Source: Hassallia byssoidea VB512170
Lineage (GTDB): Bacteria > Cyanobacteriota > Cyanobacteriia > Cyanobacteriales > Nostocaceae
Reading direction: 5' to 3'
Length of the DNA stretch: 63,081 bases
Assembly (NCBI RefSeq): GCF_000817785.2
Contig: NZ_JTCM02000030.1
Span: 1-63,081, forward strand
The notes beneath the pieces are model-generated. The model ran no database searches. It was not told the DNA's origin and was given only the letters and a program-made list of their open reading frames with translations. Positions 34,582 through 43,945 of the stretch are shown here, piece after piece; position 1 is the stretch's first letter, and every line of letters begins with the position of its first letter. Both the position numbers and the translations under genes were made by a program.

Positions 34582-35190
34582 TTACTTTGCAGCAGTCTCT
34601 TGGAGATAACCAGCTGCAACACAATCCTCAATTAGTTGCTGAATAAAGAACCAAAGTTCAGGGGCACCTGTTTCTACTGGTGCGATCCGTTTCATGACTT
34701 TATCGCCTGTAATTCCATGAATGCGCCAAGTACCACCCTGAGTTTGTTGGTTGTGCAGCAAGGGTTGTATGCGGTCTAAAGCTGCGGCAAACTTAGCTGT
34801 AGGCGTTTTTCGTGCTTCAAACTCTTGCCAAAGCGATCGCATTTCATCTGCTTGATCGACTGGCAAAAGTCCAAATAACCGCAATGCTGCTAATTCTTCT
34901 TTTGCTGCCTTGTTTTCGTTTGCCTGCACATCGTAGCAGAAAGTGTCACCCGCATCAATTTCTACTAAATCGTGAATCAGCAGCATTTTCAACGCACGCA
35001 ACTGATCGACTCCTGACGGCGCATATTCTGCTAATACTATTGCCATCAGTGCCAAATGCCAAGAGTGTTCGGCACTATTTTCTTGACGTGAACCGTCAGT
35101 TAACAGCGTTTGACGCAAAATCAACTTTAGCTTGTCGATTTCGATGATGAATTGAATTTGTTGAGTCAGTCGGTTGATTTGCACTTCCAT
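34582..35190 (-). CDS. HD-domain hydrolase (YfbR/5'-nucleotidase-like)
   Basis: The 202-residue protein has the HD metal site: ENSAEHSWHLALMAIVLAEY gives the first His pair, LLIHDLVEIDAGDTF gives the HD doublet with a downstream Asp. The family (PF13023-like) includes YfbR-type deoxynucleoside 5'-monophosphatases. Substrate here is not established. The gene is divergent from the small remnant at 35252. The 3' end abuts the 21-bp array R2. Confidence 0.88.
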   Translation of the reverse strand: MEVQINRLTQQIQFIIEIDKLKLILRQTLLTDGSRQENSAEHSWHLALMAIVLAEYAPSGVDQLRALKMLLIHDLVEIDAGDTFCYDVQANENKAAKEELAALRLFGLLPVDQADEMRSLWQEFEARKTPTAKFAAALDRIQPLLHNQQTQGGTWRIHGITGDKVMKRIAPVETGAPELWFFIQQLIEDCVAAGYLQETAAK

Positions 35191-35251
35191 CTTTGGGAAT
35201 TACCTTGCTAAAATATTCTCTCTTAATTTATTCCTTGATTGAGGCTTAACT

Positions 35252-35380
35252 ATGGATGCAGAGAAGCGTAAACGACTAGAAGCAGCGGGTTTTTCTGTTG
35301 GAGATGCAACCGACTTTCTGGAACTTTTGCCTGAAGAAGTAGCTTTTGTGGAAATATCGCACGAACAAATGAACTTTTAA
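35252..35380 (+). pseudogene. Truncated XRE-like antitoxin start
   Basis: A 42-codon ORF beginning MDAEKRKRLEAAGFSVGDA and continuing DFLELLPEEVAFVEI. The motif RLEAAGF.VG..DFL.L.PEE...VEI is what I recall as the N-terminus of a common cyanobacterial XRE-type regulator/antitoxin that normally continues with a helix-turn-helix. Here it stops early, right where the zinc-ribbon frame takes over. It is probably a remnant, though a tiny expressed protein cannot be excluded. Confidence 0.5.
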
Positions 35381-35532
35381 AGTGGATTGACTCTGGGGAT
35401 TACCAAGCGGTTCGAGAACGCAAAACCAAAATACAGCTAACTTCACTACCTAGTTTCTGTCGTCATTGTGGGGCTAAACTTGAGCTTTCACCCACTTTTT
35501 GTCCAAGCTGCGGAAAGAAAGTTTCTGCGTGA
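35335..35532 (+). pseudogene. Zinc-ribbon protein remnant without a start codon
   Basis: The frame is open from 35335 to TGA 35530-35532 and ends with CRHCGAKLELSPTFCPSCGK, a clear double CxxC zinc ribbon, preceded by ELLKWIDSGDYQAVRERK. No ATG/GTG/TTG in a sensible position; the upstream part overlaps the XRE-like ORF in another frame. It looks like the 3' part of a gene whose start was lost in a fusion or frameshift. Confidence 0.55.
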
Positions 35533-35559
35533 ATGTTAAGTGACTGGGAATTAATTTTT

Positions 35560-35593
35560 GTCGGATGCATTACACGAAAATACGGCATCCGAC
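35560..35593. terminator. GTCGGATGC/GCATCCGAC hairpin terminator
   Basis: A perfect 9-bp stem with a 16-nt loop, followed on the plus strand by ATTTTATTAG and preceded by AATTTTTG. It lies between the zinc-ribbon remnant and the convergent protease gene, so it can serve both strands. Confidence 0.75.
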
Positions 35594-35599
35594 ATTTTA

Positions 35600-36796
35600 T
35601 TAGTTTGTGGTTGATTTAGCGATCGCTCCCAACTGCAACCCAGGTGGAAAACTTCCTTCTTCTTTCACTCGCTTAATATCAGCATCGCTAAACCGCAAAT
35701 TCAACTTTTGTGCTAGAGTTCGCACAATGTCACCTCTGTCAATTACACCAGCGATCGCATCGGCGGGAGAAAGCACGGTAATATAAGATAGCTGTTCGTT
35801 TTCTAACTTGTTGATTACTTGCGCTAAATTTGTAGACTCAGCAACAGTTGGTATTTCTGTCAAGGGATGCACAATACTTTGTAAAGTTTTAGTTTCCCAT
35901 TCGCTTCTTTCACAAGAGCGCAAATCATCAATTGAAATCATCCCTTGATAACGTCCATCAGCCGCAGCAAAATAAATCTGTGGTGCGGTGCTTTCTAATA
36001 AGTATAGGTCGGCAAAAGAACGCAAAGTTTGATTGGCATCGACTACGCGAAACTCGCAAGTCATCGCTTCACTCGCAACCAATTTCAGCAAGCTTTCTTG
36101 CAATGTAGTCACGCTGTCATAGTTTTTGGCATTGCGAACACCAAACCAACCCAACAAAGCAATCCACAAGCCTAATGCTAATTCCCTGGTAAAGAAATCT
36201 ACCACAAATCCCAAGGCGATCGCACTATAACCCAAAATTTGCCCTGCCCGCGAAGCCCAGTGTACAGCTTGATAGCGGTTTCCTGTGGCTTTCCAAACTG
36301 CTGCTTTTAATACCTGTCCTCCATCTAAAGGTAAGCCAGGAATTAAGTTAAATAGCGCCAAAACTAAGTTAATTCGCGCCAAATCTCCCACCATTACACT
36401 CGCTGGGCTGGTGTCAGGCAACACATAAGCTATAACACCCAGTAGAAAAAACAGCGTCACACTAACCAATGGACCAGCGATCGCTACTTGAAATGCTTTT
36501 CCAGGAGTTTTCGATTCTTCCTCTATAGCAGCAATGCCACCAAAAAGAAACAGGGTAATTGAGTTAACTTTAATACCTTGTGATTTAGCAACCAAGCTAT
36601 GACCAAGTTCGTGCAACAACACAGAACCAAATAGCAATAGTGCCATCACCACCCCAGAACTCCAAGCTAGGACGGGTCCCCATTCTAGGTAAGCTACCCC
36701 AAAATTGAGAGTTGCCAGCCCGACAATCAAAAACCATAAAGGATCTAAAAATAGCGGAATTCCAAACAAAGACCCGATTTTCCAACTTTTTTGCAT
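35600..36796 (-). CDS. Site-2 protease family metalloprotease with CBS domains
   Basis: The 398-residue membrane protein has the zinc motif HELGH (62-66) in a transmembrane helix and the second-site motif NLIPGLPLDGGQ (about 152-163) that carries the Asp ligand, as in M50B proteases with C-terminal CBS pairs (here about 240-370). Such proteases cut membrane-bound substrates within the bilayer; the substrate is unknown. The frame opens at TTG 36817, but ATG 36796 (MQKSWKIGSLFGIP) is the family-like start. Confidence 0.92.
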   Translation of the reverse strand: MQKSWKIGSLFGIPLFLDPLWFLIVGLATLNFGVAYLEWGPVLAWSSGVVMALLLFGSVLLHELGHSLVAKSQGIKVNSITLFLFGGIAAIEEESKTPGKAFQVAIAGPLVSVTLFFLLGVIAYVLPDTSPASVMVGDLARINLVLALFNLIPGLPLDGGQVLKAAVWKATGNRYQAVHWASRAGQILGYSAIALGFVVDFFTRELALGLWIALLGWFGVRNAKNYDSVTTLQESLLKLVASEAMTCEFRVVDANQTLRSFADLYLLESTAPQIYFAAADGRYQGMISIDDLRSCERSEWETKTLQSIVHPLTEIPTVAESTNLAQVINKLENEQLSYITVLSPADAIAGVIDRGDIVRTLAQKLNLRFSDADIKRVKEEGSFPPGLQLGAIAKSTTN

Positions 36797-37153
36797 TACA
36801 TCACCCGACAATTTCAATATTTGCAGCAGTCTCGACGTTTGAGTTTTAAGTTATTTTTTCTACAAAATAATAATTTTTGCCGCTTCAGCAACGCCAAAGA
36901 AACCATACGCTTCAATTTCTAGAATAGACAATAACGCAGTTTATAAAGAAGGATGAAAATCTGTCTTTCCCAATGCCCAATGCCCAATGCCCCATGCCCA
37001 ATGCCCCATGCCCCATGCCCAATGCCCAATGCCCCATTTTCAAGTCAAAATGCAAAAAGGTAACAGGCGATCGCCTTCTGTGATTAGCAAACGAAGGTTA
37101 AAAGACCTGCCACCTTTTGAGGGCATTAGTAGCGATATGTTAAGCAAAAAAAT
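36797..37153. other. Intergenic region with a CCCAATG/CCCCATG array
   Basis: 36969-37036 holds nine or more CCCAATG and CCCCATG units. The rest is AT-rich and contains the promoter side of the protease gene on the minus strand. The open frame 36987-37208 translates the array and is rejected. One HIP1-like GCGATCGC lies at 37068. Confidence 0.6.
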
Positions 37154-37435
37154 TTACAAAACGCCGAGATTGGTCAACCCCAAAACCGCAGGAATGCCAA
37201 TTAAGTGACCAACACTCATTGAAGCGAGGAATGCACCCACGCTGGGATTATTAAAGACTTCGGGGAAAGGTAAAGGCATCTTCGGACCAACGTGGGGAAA
37301 GCGAACTATCCGGGGAATAATTAAAAGAGATAACACACAAGCGCCAATGATATATGGTGTTCCACTCCAGTTCCATTCGGTGCTAGTCTTAGCGACAGTT
37401 GATTGAACAGCGAATAAGATTGAGGACATCATCAT
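37154..37435 (-). CDS. PsaK-type photosystem I subunit (divergent paralogue)
   Basis: The 93-residue protein has two TM helices with PsaK character: [17 protein letters not shown] and [21 protein letters not shown], joined by a loop [15 protein letters not shown]. PsaK sits at the edge of PSI, and some paralogues (PsaK2) are induced in strong light and needed for state transitions. ATG 37435 is preceded by AGGAGAAG, which decides the start; the open frame extends 37 codons further upstream. It lies 237 bp from the second psaK on the same strand, possibly in one transcript. Confidence 0.85.
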   Translation of the reverse strand: MMMSSILFAVQSTVAKTSTEWNWSGTPYIIGACVLSLLIIPRIVRFPHVGPKMPLPFPEVFNNPSVGAFLASMSVGHLIGIPAVLGLTNLGVL

Positions 37436-37632
37436 AGTTGCTTCTCCTGCATGAACAAATTTATTTAAAGCTGTAGAAAACTGATATTTCGTTTTTTTAC
37501 AGCTACATTCATGCTGCGTCTGATGAAGCGCTAAGTCTTCCTTCAAAGGAGAGGTTTATACCTCCTCCCCCAGAAAGGGTGACAATAGTTGCTTTATCCC
37601 CACTTTGCGGATCGGTGAGAATTTTCTTTATG

Positions 37633-37658
37633 TAGAGACGTTACATGTAACGTCTCTA
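37633..37658. repeat. Perfect 26-bp palindrome with TAGAGACGTTAC arms
   Basis: Fully self-complementary. Core GAGACGTT is shared with palindromes at 9253 and 46547. It separates the two psaK genes and is positioned to terminate the upstream one on the minus strand. Confidence 0.8.
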
Positions 37659-37671
37659 TGTGTGATAAAAC

Positions 37672-37926
37672 TTACAAACTACCGATATTGGTCAATCCTA
37701 AAACGATGCCAATGCCGACAACATGACCGAAACACATCGCACCGATGAATGCCGGAATGCTGATAGGCAGTATAGGCAGTTTGGGACCAACTAAGGGTTT
37801 TTCAATTTTGAAAGTTAGCAAGAGTGCCACTAAACAGCTGACGCTGATGATAATAGCTACGGTGGGATTCCACTCAGGTGTAGCGGGAACAGTCGTAGCA
37901 GCTGCAAGTAAGATTGATGAAATCAA
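37672..37926 (-). CDS. psaK: Photosystem I reaction centre subunit PsaK
   Basis: The 84-residue protein has a short leader (MISSILLAAATTVPAT), TM helix VAIIISVSCLVALLLTF, the loop IEKPLVGPKLPILPIS, and TM helix IGAMCFGHVVGIGIVLGLTN, the classic PsaK layout with its conserved GHxxGxGxVLGLxN ending. It is an accessory peripheral subunit of PSI that binds chlorophyll and carotenoid. First of two tandem psaK genes on this strand. AAGGAG precedes the start. Confidence 0.93.
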   Translation of the reverse strand: MISSILLAAATTVPATPEWNPTVAIIISVSCLVALLLTFKIEKPLVGPKLPILPISIPAFIGAMCFGHVVGIGIVLGLTNIGSL

Positions 37927-38049
37927 GTTTGTATCTCCTTCCGATTCATAAAAGATTATAAAGTTAGAAAGACAAAAAAAGAGGAAAACTAGGAATTGTT
38001 TGTATAAGTTAAACTTAATGTAATTTTGTTACAAATATTTTAATTTTTT

Positions 38050-38694
38050 ATGCGGGTTAAGATTTGCGGAATTACTCAACCAGAACAAGGGAAAGCGATC
38101 GCAACAGAAGGTGCAACTGCACTAGGATTTATTTGTGTCCCATCTTCACCGCGCTACGTCAGTGCGGCGCAAATTCGCGCAGTGGTGACACAACTACCCG
38201 AAAATATTGACAATATTGGTGTTTTTGCTAACTCTACAGTTGACGAAATCGCTCAAACTGTTGCCGATTCTGGTTTAACTGGGGTTCAACTCCACGGAGA
38301 CGAATCAACCGATTTTTGCTACCAAGTACGCCAATCACTACCCAAGGTAGAAATTATTAAGGCTTTAAGAATACGCAGCTTAGAAGATTTTGAATTAGCT
38401 GCTACTTACACAACTTCAGTAAATACTTTGCTACTTGATGCCTATCATCCCCAACAGTTAGGCGGTACTGGTAAAACCTTAGATTGGAACATGCTACAGC
38501 AATTTAGCCCTAGTTGCCCTTGGTTTTTAGCAGGGGGACTAACGCCAGATAATATTGTTGAGGCTCTAAATCAAGTTCAACCCAGTGGTATAGATTTATC
38601 CAGCGGTGTAGAACGCGCTCCTGGTGATAAAGATTTAGACAAGGTAGCGCAGTTGTTTGCGCGACTGCGAGCGAAAACGCAATTGGATGGGTAA
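38050..38694 (+). CDS. trpF: Phosphoribosylanthranilate isomerase TrpF
   Basis: The 214-residue TIM-barrel enzyme converts N-(5-phosphoribosyl)anthranilate to CdRP in tryptophan synthesis. Seen: [14 protein letters not shown] with catalytic Cys, [40 protein letters not shown] with the catalytic Asp, and AGGLTPDNI and [15 protein letters not shown] for the phosphate site. Full length. Isolated from other trp genes, as usual in cyanobacteria. Confidence 0.96.
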   Translation: MRVKICGITQPEQGKAIATEGATALGFICVPSSPRYVSAAQIRAVVTQLPENIDNIGVFANSTVDEIAQTVADSGLTGVQLHGDESTDFCYQVRQSLPKVEIIKALRIRSLEDFELAATYTTSVNTLLLDAYHPQQLGGTGKTLDWNMLQQFSPSCPWFLAGGLTPDNIVEALNQVQPSGIDLSSGVERAPGDKDLDKVAQLFARLRAKTQLDG

Positions 38695-38700
38695 GCTTAT

Positions 38701-38754
38701 TTCGTAGTAGGCACGAAGCGTGCCTTTTTCAGCGCTGAAGCGCCGACTACGAAA
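38701..38754. terminator. TTCGTAGT ... ACTACGAA hairpin after trpF
   Basis: Outer arms TTCGTAGT (38701-38708) and ACTACGAA (38747-38754) enclose GGCACGAAGCGTGCC and CAGCGCTGAAGCGC sub-hairpins. A related, simpler palindrome lies at 54707. Followed by a T-run (AAATTTTT), so it probably terminates trpF. Confidence 0.7.
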
Positions 38755-38860
38755 ATTTTTCGCTATTTCTGGAACAGTCCTTACTTTTTGGGAAGTCTAG
38801 AATTAGAGGTGATTTAATCGCCTGCTGTCAATGCCTTATAGAAAAGTAAAAATAACTGCT

Positions 38861-39286
38861 ATGAAATCTAATTATAATCGTCAATATATGTTAAAGCTAG
38901 GGTTATTTAGCGCAGGTGCATTGCTGTGCTTGATACCGTTGCTTTCTTTACCAACAGTAGTTTCGGCTTCAACTAGACCTCAAACAGTGCAGATAGCTGC
39001 TCTTAATGATTGTGTTAATGATATATCAGAAGGTTTCTCTGTGGAAACGAGAAATTATTATGTAGGTATTTGCTACACAAATAAAGGTAGCTTCTACGTT
39101 GGAAGAACTAAGAAATCAGGCGATCGCTTAGTTATTCCCGTATCTTATAACAAGGCAAAGAATGTATATCTTGCCAAAAATGGCGAGTATACTTACACCC
39201 TTGACTTAAACAAAAATCAGCTAGTTATCAAGTTACCAAATGGCAACCTCTATACTGACAAAGTGATTAGAGTAATTGATTCTTGA
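38861..39286 (+). CDS. Small secreted protein of unknown function
   Basis: A 141-residue product with an N-terminal signal: a basic start MKSNYNRQYMLK, then LGLFSAGALLCLIPLLSLP, cleavage near SAS at about residue 36. The mature part contains DCVNDISEGFSVETRNYYVG and DRLVIPVSYNKAKNVYLAKN, with two cysteines that may pair. No known family; similar small secreted proteins are common in filamentous cyanobacteria. Met1 of the open frame (38831) precedes a poor signal; ATG 38861 gives the better one. Confidence 0.65.
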   Translation: MKSNYNRQYMLKLGLFSAGALLCLIPLLSLPTVVSASTRPQTVQIAALNDCVNDISEGFSVETRNYYVGICYTNKGSFYVGRTKKSGDRLVIPVSYNKAKNVYLAKNGEYTYTLDLNKNQLVIKLPNGNLYTDKVIRVIDS

Positions 39287-39294
39287 CGAGTAGG

Positions 39295-39435
39295 GGGAGC
39301 GTGGTTGTTTGTTAGTGGGTAGTGGTTAGTGGGTAGTGGGAGCGTTGTTAGTAGAAAAACTAACAAATATCAACGCTCCAACCAACAACCAACAACCAAC
39401 AACTATCAACTAACCACTATCAACCAACAACTAAC
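39295..39435. repeat. GTTAGTGGGTAGTGG array facing CAACCAACAAC array
   Basis: Left arm of GTAGTGG/TTAGTGG units and GGGAGCGTTG, right arm of CAACCAA/CAACTAT units with CAACGCTCC. GGAGCGTTG at 39340 pairs with CAACGCTCC at 39372. It fills the convergent gap before folE. Confidence 0.78.
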
Positions 39436-39443
39436 CCCTAACC

Positions 39444-40151
39444 TTAAAAAAACGCTGCTTGATGGCGAATTAAATTAAAGAATTCTTCGCGGGTTTTTTG
39501 CTCATCTTGAAACACACCAATCATCGCACTGGTAACAGTCCAAGAACCGGGTTTTTGCACACCCCGCATTACCATGCACATATGGCTAGCTTCCATAACA
39601 ACGGCAACGCCTTGAGGTTCTAAAATAGCTTGAACGGCTTCGGCAATTTGGCGAGTTAGTCTTTCTTGTACTTGCAAGCGACGGGAATACATTTCTACAA
39701 TGCGAGCAAGCTTACTCAGTCCTACTACTTTTTGGTTGGGGATATAAGCAACGTGCGCTCTACCCATAAACGGCAGCATATGATGTTCGCACAAGCTAAA
39801 GAAATTAATATCGCGGACTAACACCATCTCGTTATGCCCTTCATCAAAGATGGCATCATTCACGAGGTCTTCTAGAGATTGGTTGTACCCGCTGGTAAGA
39901 AACCGCATTGCTTCTGCTACGCGCTTCGGTGTTTTCAAAAGTCCCTCACGTTCGGGATCTTCTCCGACACCCACCAGAATTGACCGCACGGCATCCTTCA
40001 TTTGCTTTATGTGTTCGTCTGAGGGTTCGTGCAAATCAGGTTCCCGTCCGTCGCGGGTATTGCGATCGGGTCTGGGATTAATGGCTTCTGACAAGTCGGG
40101 AATTAAAGGAGATTGAGAGGCATTGGAACCGTTGAAACCAGCAGTAGTCAT
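39444..40151 (-). CDS. folE: GTP cyclohydrolase I (FolE)
   Basis: The 235-residue enzyme turns GTP into dihydroneopterin triphosphate for folate (and pterin) synthesis. Seen: [40 protein letters not shown] with the zinc-binding Cys and His, [24 protein letters not shown] and [13 protein letters not shown] with the second zinc Cys. The N-terminal 40 residues ([20 protein letters not shown]) are a non-conserved extension common in cyanobacteria. Upstream lies a GAGTTAT heptamer array that forms its promoter gap. Confidence 0.96.
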   Translation of the reverse strand: MTTAGFNGSNASQSPLIPDLSEAINPRPDRNTRDGREPDLHEPSDEHIKQMKDAVRSILVGVGEDPEREGLLKTPKRVAEAMRFLTSGYNQSLEDLVNDAIFDEGHNEMVLVRDINFFSLCEHHMLPFMGRAHVAYIPNQKVVGLSKLARIVEMYSRRLQVQERLTRQIAEAVQAILEPQGVAVVMEASHMCMVMRGVQKPGSWTVTSAMIGVFQDEQKTREEFFNLIRHQAAFF

Positions 40152-40186
40152 AAAAGGTCAATCTTTATTAGGGTTTGAATTACTTT

Positions 40187-40408
40187 TGGGTTGTGAGTTA
40201 TGAGTTATGAGTTATGAGTTGTGAGTCATGAGTTATGAGTTATGAGTTATGAGTTATGAGTTATGAGTTATGAGTTATGAGTTATGAGTTAATTCTGCGC
40301 CTTTTAACTTCTAATTTTTAACTTCACGCCTTCTAATTCCTAATTCCTAACTTTTAATTCCTAATTCCTAACTTTTAATTCCTAACTCCTAACTTTTAAT
40401 TCCTAATT
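40187..40408. repeat. GAGTTAT heptamer array facing TAATTCC/TAACTTT array
   Basis: About 14 GAGTTAT or GAGTCAT units (40194-40290) followed by CTAATTC and CTAACTTTT units to 40408. Located between two minus-strand genes (folE start, SDR stop), so here it is not between convergent ends. Confidence 0.85.
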
Positions 40409-40420
40409 CAAGAGATGCAC

Positions 40421-41146
40421 TTATAAAACGCCTTTGCTGGGCATAATAATCAATTCGTCAACAACAGCTTGTTGTGGTAAAAGTGCGGTGTGAAGAATCG
40501 ATTGAGCGACGATTTCTGGAGTTAACATACTTGCGCGGTCAAGTTTGACGCGGACAGTTTCTGTGTCCCAGAGTTCGGTGTTGACAGCACCTGGACAAAT
40601 AGCTGTGACGCGAATGCCGCGAGCGCGTTCTTCTTGTGCCAAAGCTTGAGAAAGAGATATCAAACCAGCTTTGCTGACGCTGTATGCTCCCCAACTGGCA
40701 AAGGCTTGCTTGCCGGCAACAGAGGCAACATTGATGATTGTGCCGTGCCCGCGATCGCGCATTGAAGGTAAAATACCCAGAATGCACTGAAATACGCTGG
40801 TCAGATTTAAGTCGATTACCTGCTGCCAGTCAGCTAAAGAAGTTTCACTCAAGGTGGCTGTATATCCCATCCCAGCGTTGTTGACTAGAATATCTATATC
40901 GCCAAAGTCACGGGCGATCGCGCTCATCGACTCTTGTACTTGGGCAACATTTGCTAGATCAACAGTATAAGCTTTCGCTGTCACCTCTGCGTGCCTAGCT
41001 GCTACTGCTACTGCCTCTAACTTCTCAACAGAACGGCTCACTAAGGCGACATCTATTCCTGCCTTCGCAAATGCCAATGCTGTTGCTTTGCCAATTCCAC
41101 TGCTTGCCCCAGTAATTAGAGCGCGTCGTTTTTGCGTAACACTCAT
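40421..41146 (-). CDS. Short-chain dehydrogenase/reductase of the alkane cluster
   Basis: A 241-residue Rossmann enzyme: NAD(P) motif GASSGIGKATALAF, NNAG, catalytic Ser in VASVAGKQAF, YxxxK in GAYSVSKAGLI. Genes of this type commonly neighbour accA/aar/ado in cyanobacteria; the substrate is unknown. The open frame begins at 41176, but GGAG precedes ATG 41146 (MSVTQKRRALITGAS), which is the typical start. A 342-bp gap separates it from accA. Confidence 0.9.
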   Translation of the reverse strand: MSVTQKRRALITGASSGIGKATALAFAKAGIDVALVSRSVEKLEAVAVAARHAEVTAKAYTVDLANVAQVQESMSAIARDFGDIDILVNNAGMGYTATLSETSLADWQQVIDLNLTSVFQCILGILPSMRDRGHGTIINVASVAGKQAFASWGAYSVSKAGLISLSQALAQEERARGIRVTAICPGAVNTELWDTETVRVKLDRASMLTPEIVAQSILHTALLPQQAVVDELIIMPSKGVL

Positions 41147-41488
41147 GCTATCTCCAATTTTTTTGGTGGTTCCCAAACTGCACCGCCACCTAATTATTCA
41201 AAACTTTTCCAATGAATAGATTAAACAATTCTGAAAATCTGATAAGTTTTCCTCAACAACTGCTAATATTGCATTGCCAAGATAGGTATGTTCTCAGTTT
41301 TACGTTTTCCAAAGGAAGACTGTACAGCTTTCGCTACAGAAATTCTTTGTCCAAAGTGAAAATTGATTAGTTAGTCAATTAAAACACCAAAAATGTGAAT
41401 ACCTATGGCTGTTGAAGATTGTTAAAAATCTTTACATACCACAGGCAATTATAGCATTGCTGCAAAACGAATAAATTAGCTCATAGCC
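41147..41488. other. Intergenic region between accA and the SDR gene
   Basis: No gene or array seen. AT-rich near 41360-41460, probably the SDR promoter (minus strand). No operator recognised. Confidence 0.55.
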
Positions 41489-42472
41489 TTAAGAATGAGA
41501 AACTTCCGTGAAAACACCAATTTTGCGGAATTTTTCATAACGCAATTGACGCCGTTCGGCAGGAGTTAAGCGGTAAAGTTCTTCCAAATTGTCTAGCAGA
41601 GCTTGTTTAAGAGTATTAACGGCTTTGAGGGGGTCGGAATGAGCGCCACCGATGGGTTCAGGTAATATTTGGTCGATAATTCCCAAACCTTTCAGGTCAT
41701 GTGAAGTCATTTTTAATACAGCCGCAGCTTGAGGAGCTTTGCTGGCATCTTTCCATAAAATGGCGGCACAGGCTTCGGGAGTAATTACGGTATAAACGGA
41801 GTGTTCAAACATCATCAGGCGATCGCCTACACCAATACCGAGGGCACCACCAGAACCACCTTCACCAATGACTGTACAGATAATTGGCACATCTAAACAG
41901 AACATTTCTCGTAAATTGTAGGCGATCGCTTCACCTGCACCTTGTCGTTCCGCGATTACTGTCGGCAAAGCACCTGGGGTGTCAATAAAGCATAAAATCG
42001 GCATCCCAAACCTGTTAGCATGTTCCATTAAGCGCATTGCCTTGCGATAACCGCCAGGAGTTGCCATCCCAAAGTTACGGGCAATATTATCTTTAGTGTC
42101 GCGTCCTTTTTGATGACCCAACATGACAACCGGCATTCCACTCAAACGACCCACACCACCAACTAAAGCCGGATCGTCAGAACCACAGCGATCGCCATGT
42201 AACTCCATCCATTCATCACTGATTGCCTGAATGTAATCAAGAGTACTGGGGCGACGGGGATGACGAGCCACTTGCAACCGCTGAGACGGCGATAAACTAG
42301 TAAAAATTTCCTCACGCAGTTCCATAGAACGAGCTTCTAATTTACGAATTTCACTAGAAACATCGACGCCATTTTCTTCAGCAAGTTGACGAATCTGCTC
42401 AATTCGGCTAGCAAGTTCTGCAAGAGGCTTTTCAAAATCCAACAACAGCGGTTTGCGCTCAGTAGTAGTCAT
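41489..42472 (-). CDS. accA: Acetyl-CoA carboxylase carboxyltransferase subunit alpha (AccA)
   Basis: The 327-residue subunit helps move the carboxyl group from biotin to acetyl-CoA, giving malonyl-CoA for fatty acid synthesis. Seen: [67 protein letters not shown], and [22 protein letters not shown] for the CoA/biotin oxyanion site. Full length. It lies downstream of aar and ado, the usual cyanobacterial arrangement linking fatty-acid supply and alkane synthesis. Confidence 0.97.
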   Translation of the reverse strand: MTTTERKPLLLDFEKPLAELASRIEQIRQLAEENGVDVSSEIRKLEARSMELREEIFTSLSPSQRLQVARHPRRPSTLDYIQAISDEWMELHGDRCGSDDPALVGGVGRLSGMPVVMLGHQKGRDTKDNIARNFGMATPGGYRKAMRLMEHANRFGMPILCFIDTPGALPTVIAERQGAGEAIAYNLREMFCLDVPIICTVIGEGGSGGALGIGVGDRLMMFEHSVYTVITPEACAAILWKDASKAPQAAAVLKMTSHDLKGLGIIDQILPEPIGGAHSDPLKAVNTLKQALLDNLEELYRLTPAERRQLRYEKFRKIGVFTEVSHS

Positions 42473-42482
42473 AACTTAGGGA

Positions 42483-42622
<140 letters not shown>

Positions 42623-42631
42623 CTCCACTCC

Positions 42632-43651
42632 CTAGACTAGCAGCGGTCTAAATCCGTGTTTGACTGACACCTGACCAATCTGCTCCATTTTTTCTACGGT
42701 AATTTGATTGCGCCCCCAAGAAAAGTTCGTATATAACTTCTCAAATTCCAGCAGCATTGATTCGGCGAAGCAAGCAAATAACTGCCTTGCGGGAACATCC
42801 ATATTGACTATGTTCATAATTTTCCAGTCAATATCTAGAGAATGTTCGACAATGCCACCATTTAATACATGCACGCCTGGATGCTGAATTTTCATGGCGA
42901 GGTTTTTCGGATAGCCTCCATCAATCAGCAAACAAGGTTGCTTCAATACAGTGGGGTCAATTTCCACGCCTTTGGGCATACTCGCAACCCAAACCACTAT
43001 ATCAGCTTGTGGCAGTGCTTCATCCAAAGACATGATTTTGCCCCGCCCCAATTCATCTTGCAAATTTTTCAGGCGATCGCAGTTACGCGCTATCAGCAAT
43101 AGTTCTTTAACATCAGTTCTCGCATCTAGCCAGCGGCAGATAGCACTACCAATATCTCCAGTAGCACCGCAGATAGCAACAGTCGCGTTTTTGAGTTCAA
43201 TTCCCAATTGCTTTGAAGCTTGCTCTACTTGCCGACAAATAATATAGGCAGTGTGAGTATTCCCTGTCGTGAAGCGTTCAAACTCTAGTTTAATGTTGCG
43301 GACTTGCCGAAACTGCTCCAAGTTAAAATTTTCAAAAATAATTGAGGAAAACCCACCCAAAGCCGTGATATTTATGCCATTCTTCTGGGCATGAGACATA
43401 GCATTGAGAATTTTGCGAGTTGCTGCCTTGATGCGTCGAGTCGCTAGCATCTCCGGCAAAAAGCAAGATTCTACATAGCGTCCTTCAATTTTCTGCCCAG
43501 TAACACTGGTAACAGTAATAGTATCAACAATTTGCGGCGGGGCGCTGCACCAAAAATCTAAACCTTGATCGGCATATTCTGGGTAGCCCAATTCTTTAGC
43601 TACCGCTTGCGCGTGTTCCAAACTAGTGAGGTGTCCGATTAGACCAAACAT
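42632..43651 (-). CDS. aar: Long-chain acyl-[acyl-carrier-protein] reductase (AAR)
   Basis: The 339-residue enzyme reduces fatty acyl-ACP to fatty aldehyde, the first step of cyanobacterial alkane production. Seen: [19 protein letters not shown] at the N-terminus, the long N-terminal domain with [15 protein letters not shown] and [15 protein letters not shown], a Rossmann NADPH motif [14 protein letters not shown], and [16 protein letters not shown]. Full length. Pairs with ado directly upstream (294 bp), divided by an array. Confidence 0.96.
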   Translation of the reverse strand: MFGLIGHLTSLEHAQAVAKELGYPEYADQGLDFWCSAPPQIVDTITVTSVTGQKIEGRYVESCFLPEMLATRRIKAATRKILNAMSHAQKNGINITALGGFSSIIFENFNLEQFRQVRNIKLEFERFTTGNTHTAYIICRQVEQASKQLGIELKNATVAICGATGDIGSAICRWLDARTDVKELLLIARNCDRLKNLQDELGRGKIMSLDEALPQADIVVWVASMPKGVEIDPTVLKQPCLLIDGGYPKNLAMKIQHPGVHVLNGGIVEHSLDIDWKIMNIVNMDVPARQLFACFAESMLLEFEKLYTNFSWGRNQITVEKMEQIGQVSVKHGFRPLLV

Positions 43652-43689
43652 GTAGTGTTATTAAACGTGTGCTTTGTCGAAAGCGTGGA

Positions 43690-43922
43690 ATGGATGGGGG
43701 AGGGGGAGTGGGGAGTGGGGAGTGGGGAGTGGGGGATGGGGAGAGGGGGGGGAGGGGGAGTGGGAGAGGGGGAGATGGGGGAGACAAGGGAGACAAGGGA
43801 GAGGGGGAGGACAGGAAAGAAATTCCTCCTTGTCCTCCTTGTCCTCCTTGTCCTCCTTGTCCTCCTTGTCCTCCTTGTCTCCTTGTCTCCTTGTCCCCTT
43901 GTCCCCTTGTCTCCCACACCAC
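43690..43922. repeat. GGGGAGT/GGGAGACAA and CCTCCTTGT arrays
   Basis: A purine arm (GGGGAGT, then GGGAGACAA) and a pyrimidine arm (CTCCTTGTC, six exact nonamers) face each other. It lies between ado and aar. The nonamer unit CTCCTTGTC recurs at 9990, 20110 and elsewhere. Confidence 0.85.
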
Positions 43923-43945
43923 GCTTCCCCAACTCTGGGCAATAA

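Noticed and set aside
36987-37208. 73-residue ORF starting in the CCCCATG array
   Set aside because: Its start is repeat translation, and its end overlaps the psaK paralogue on the other strand.
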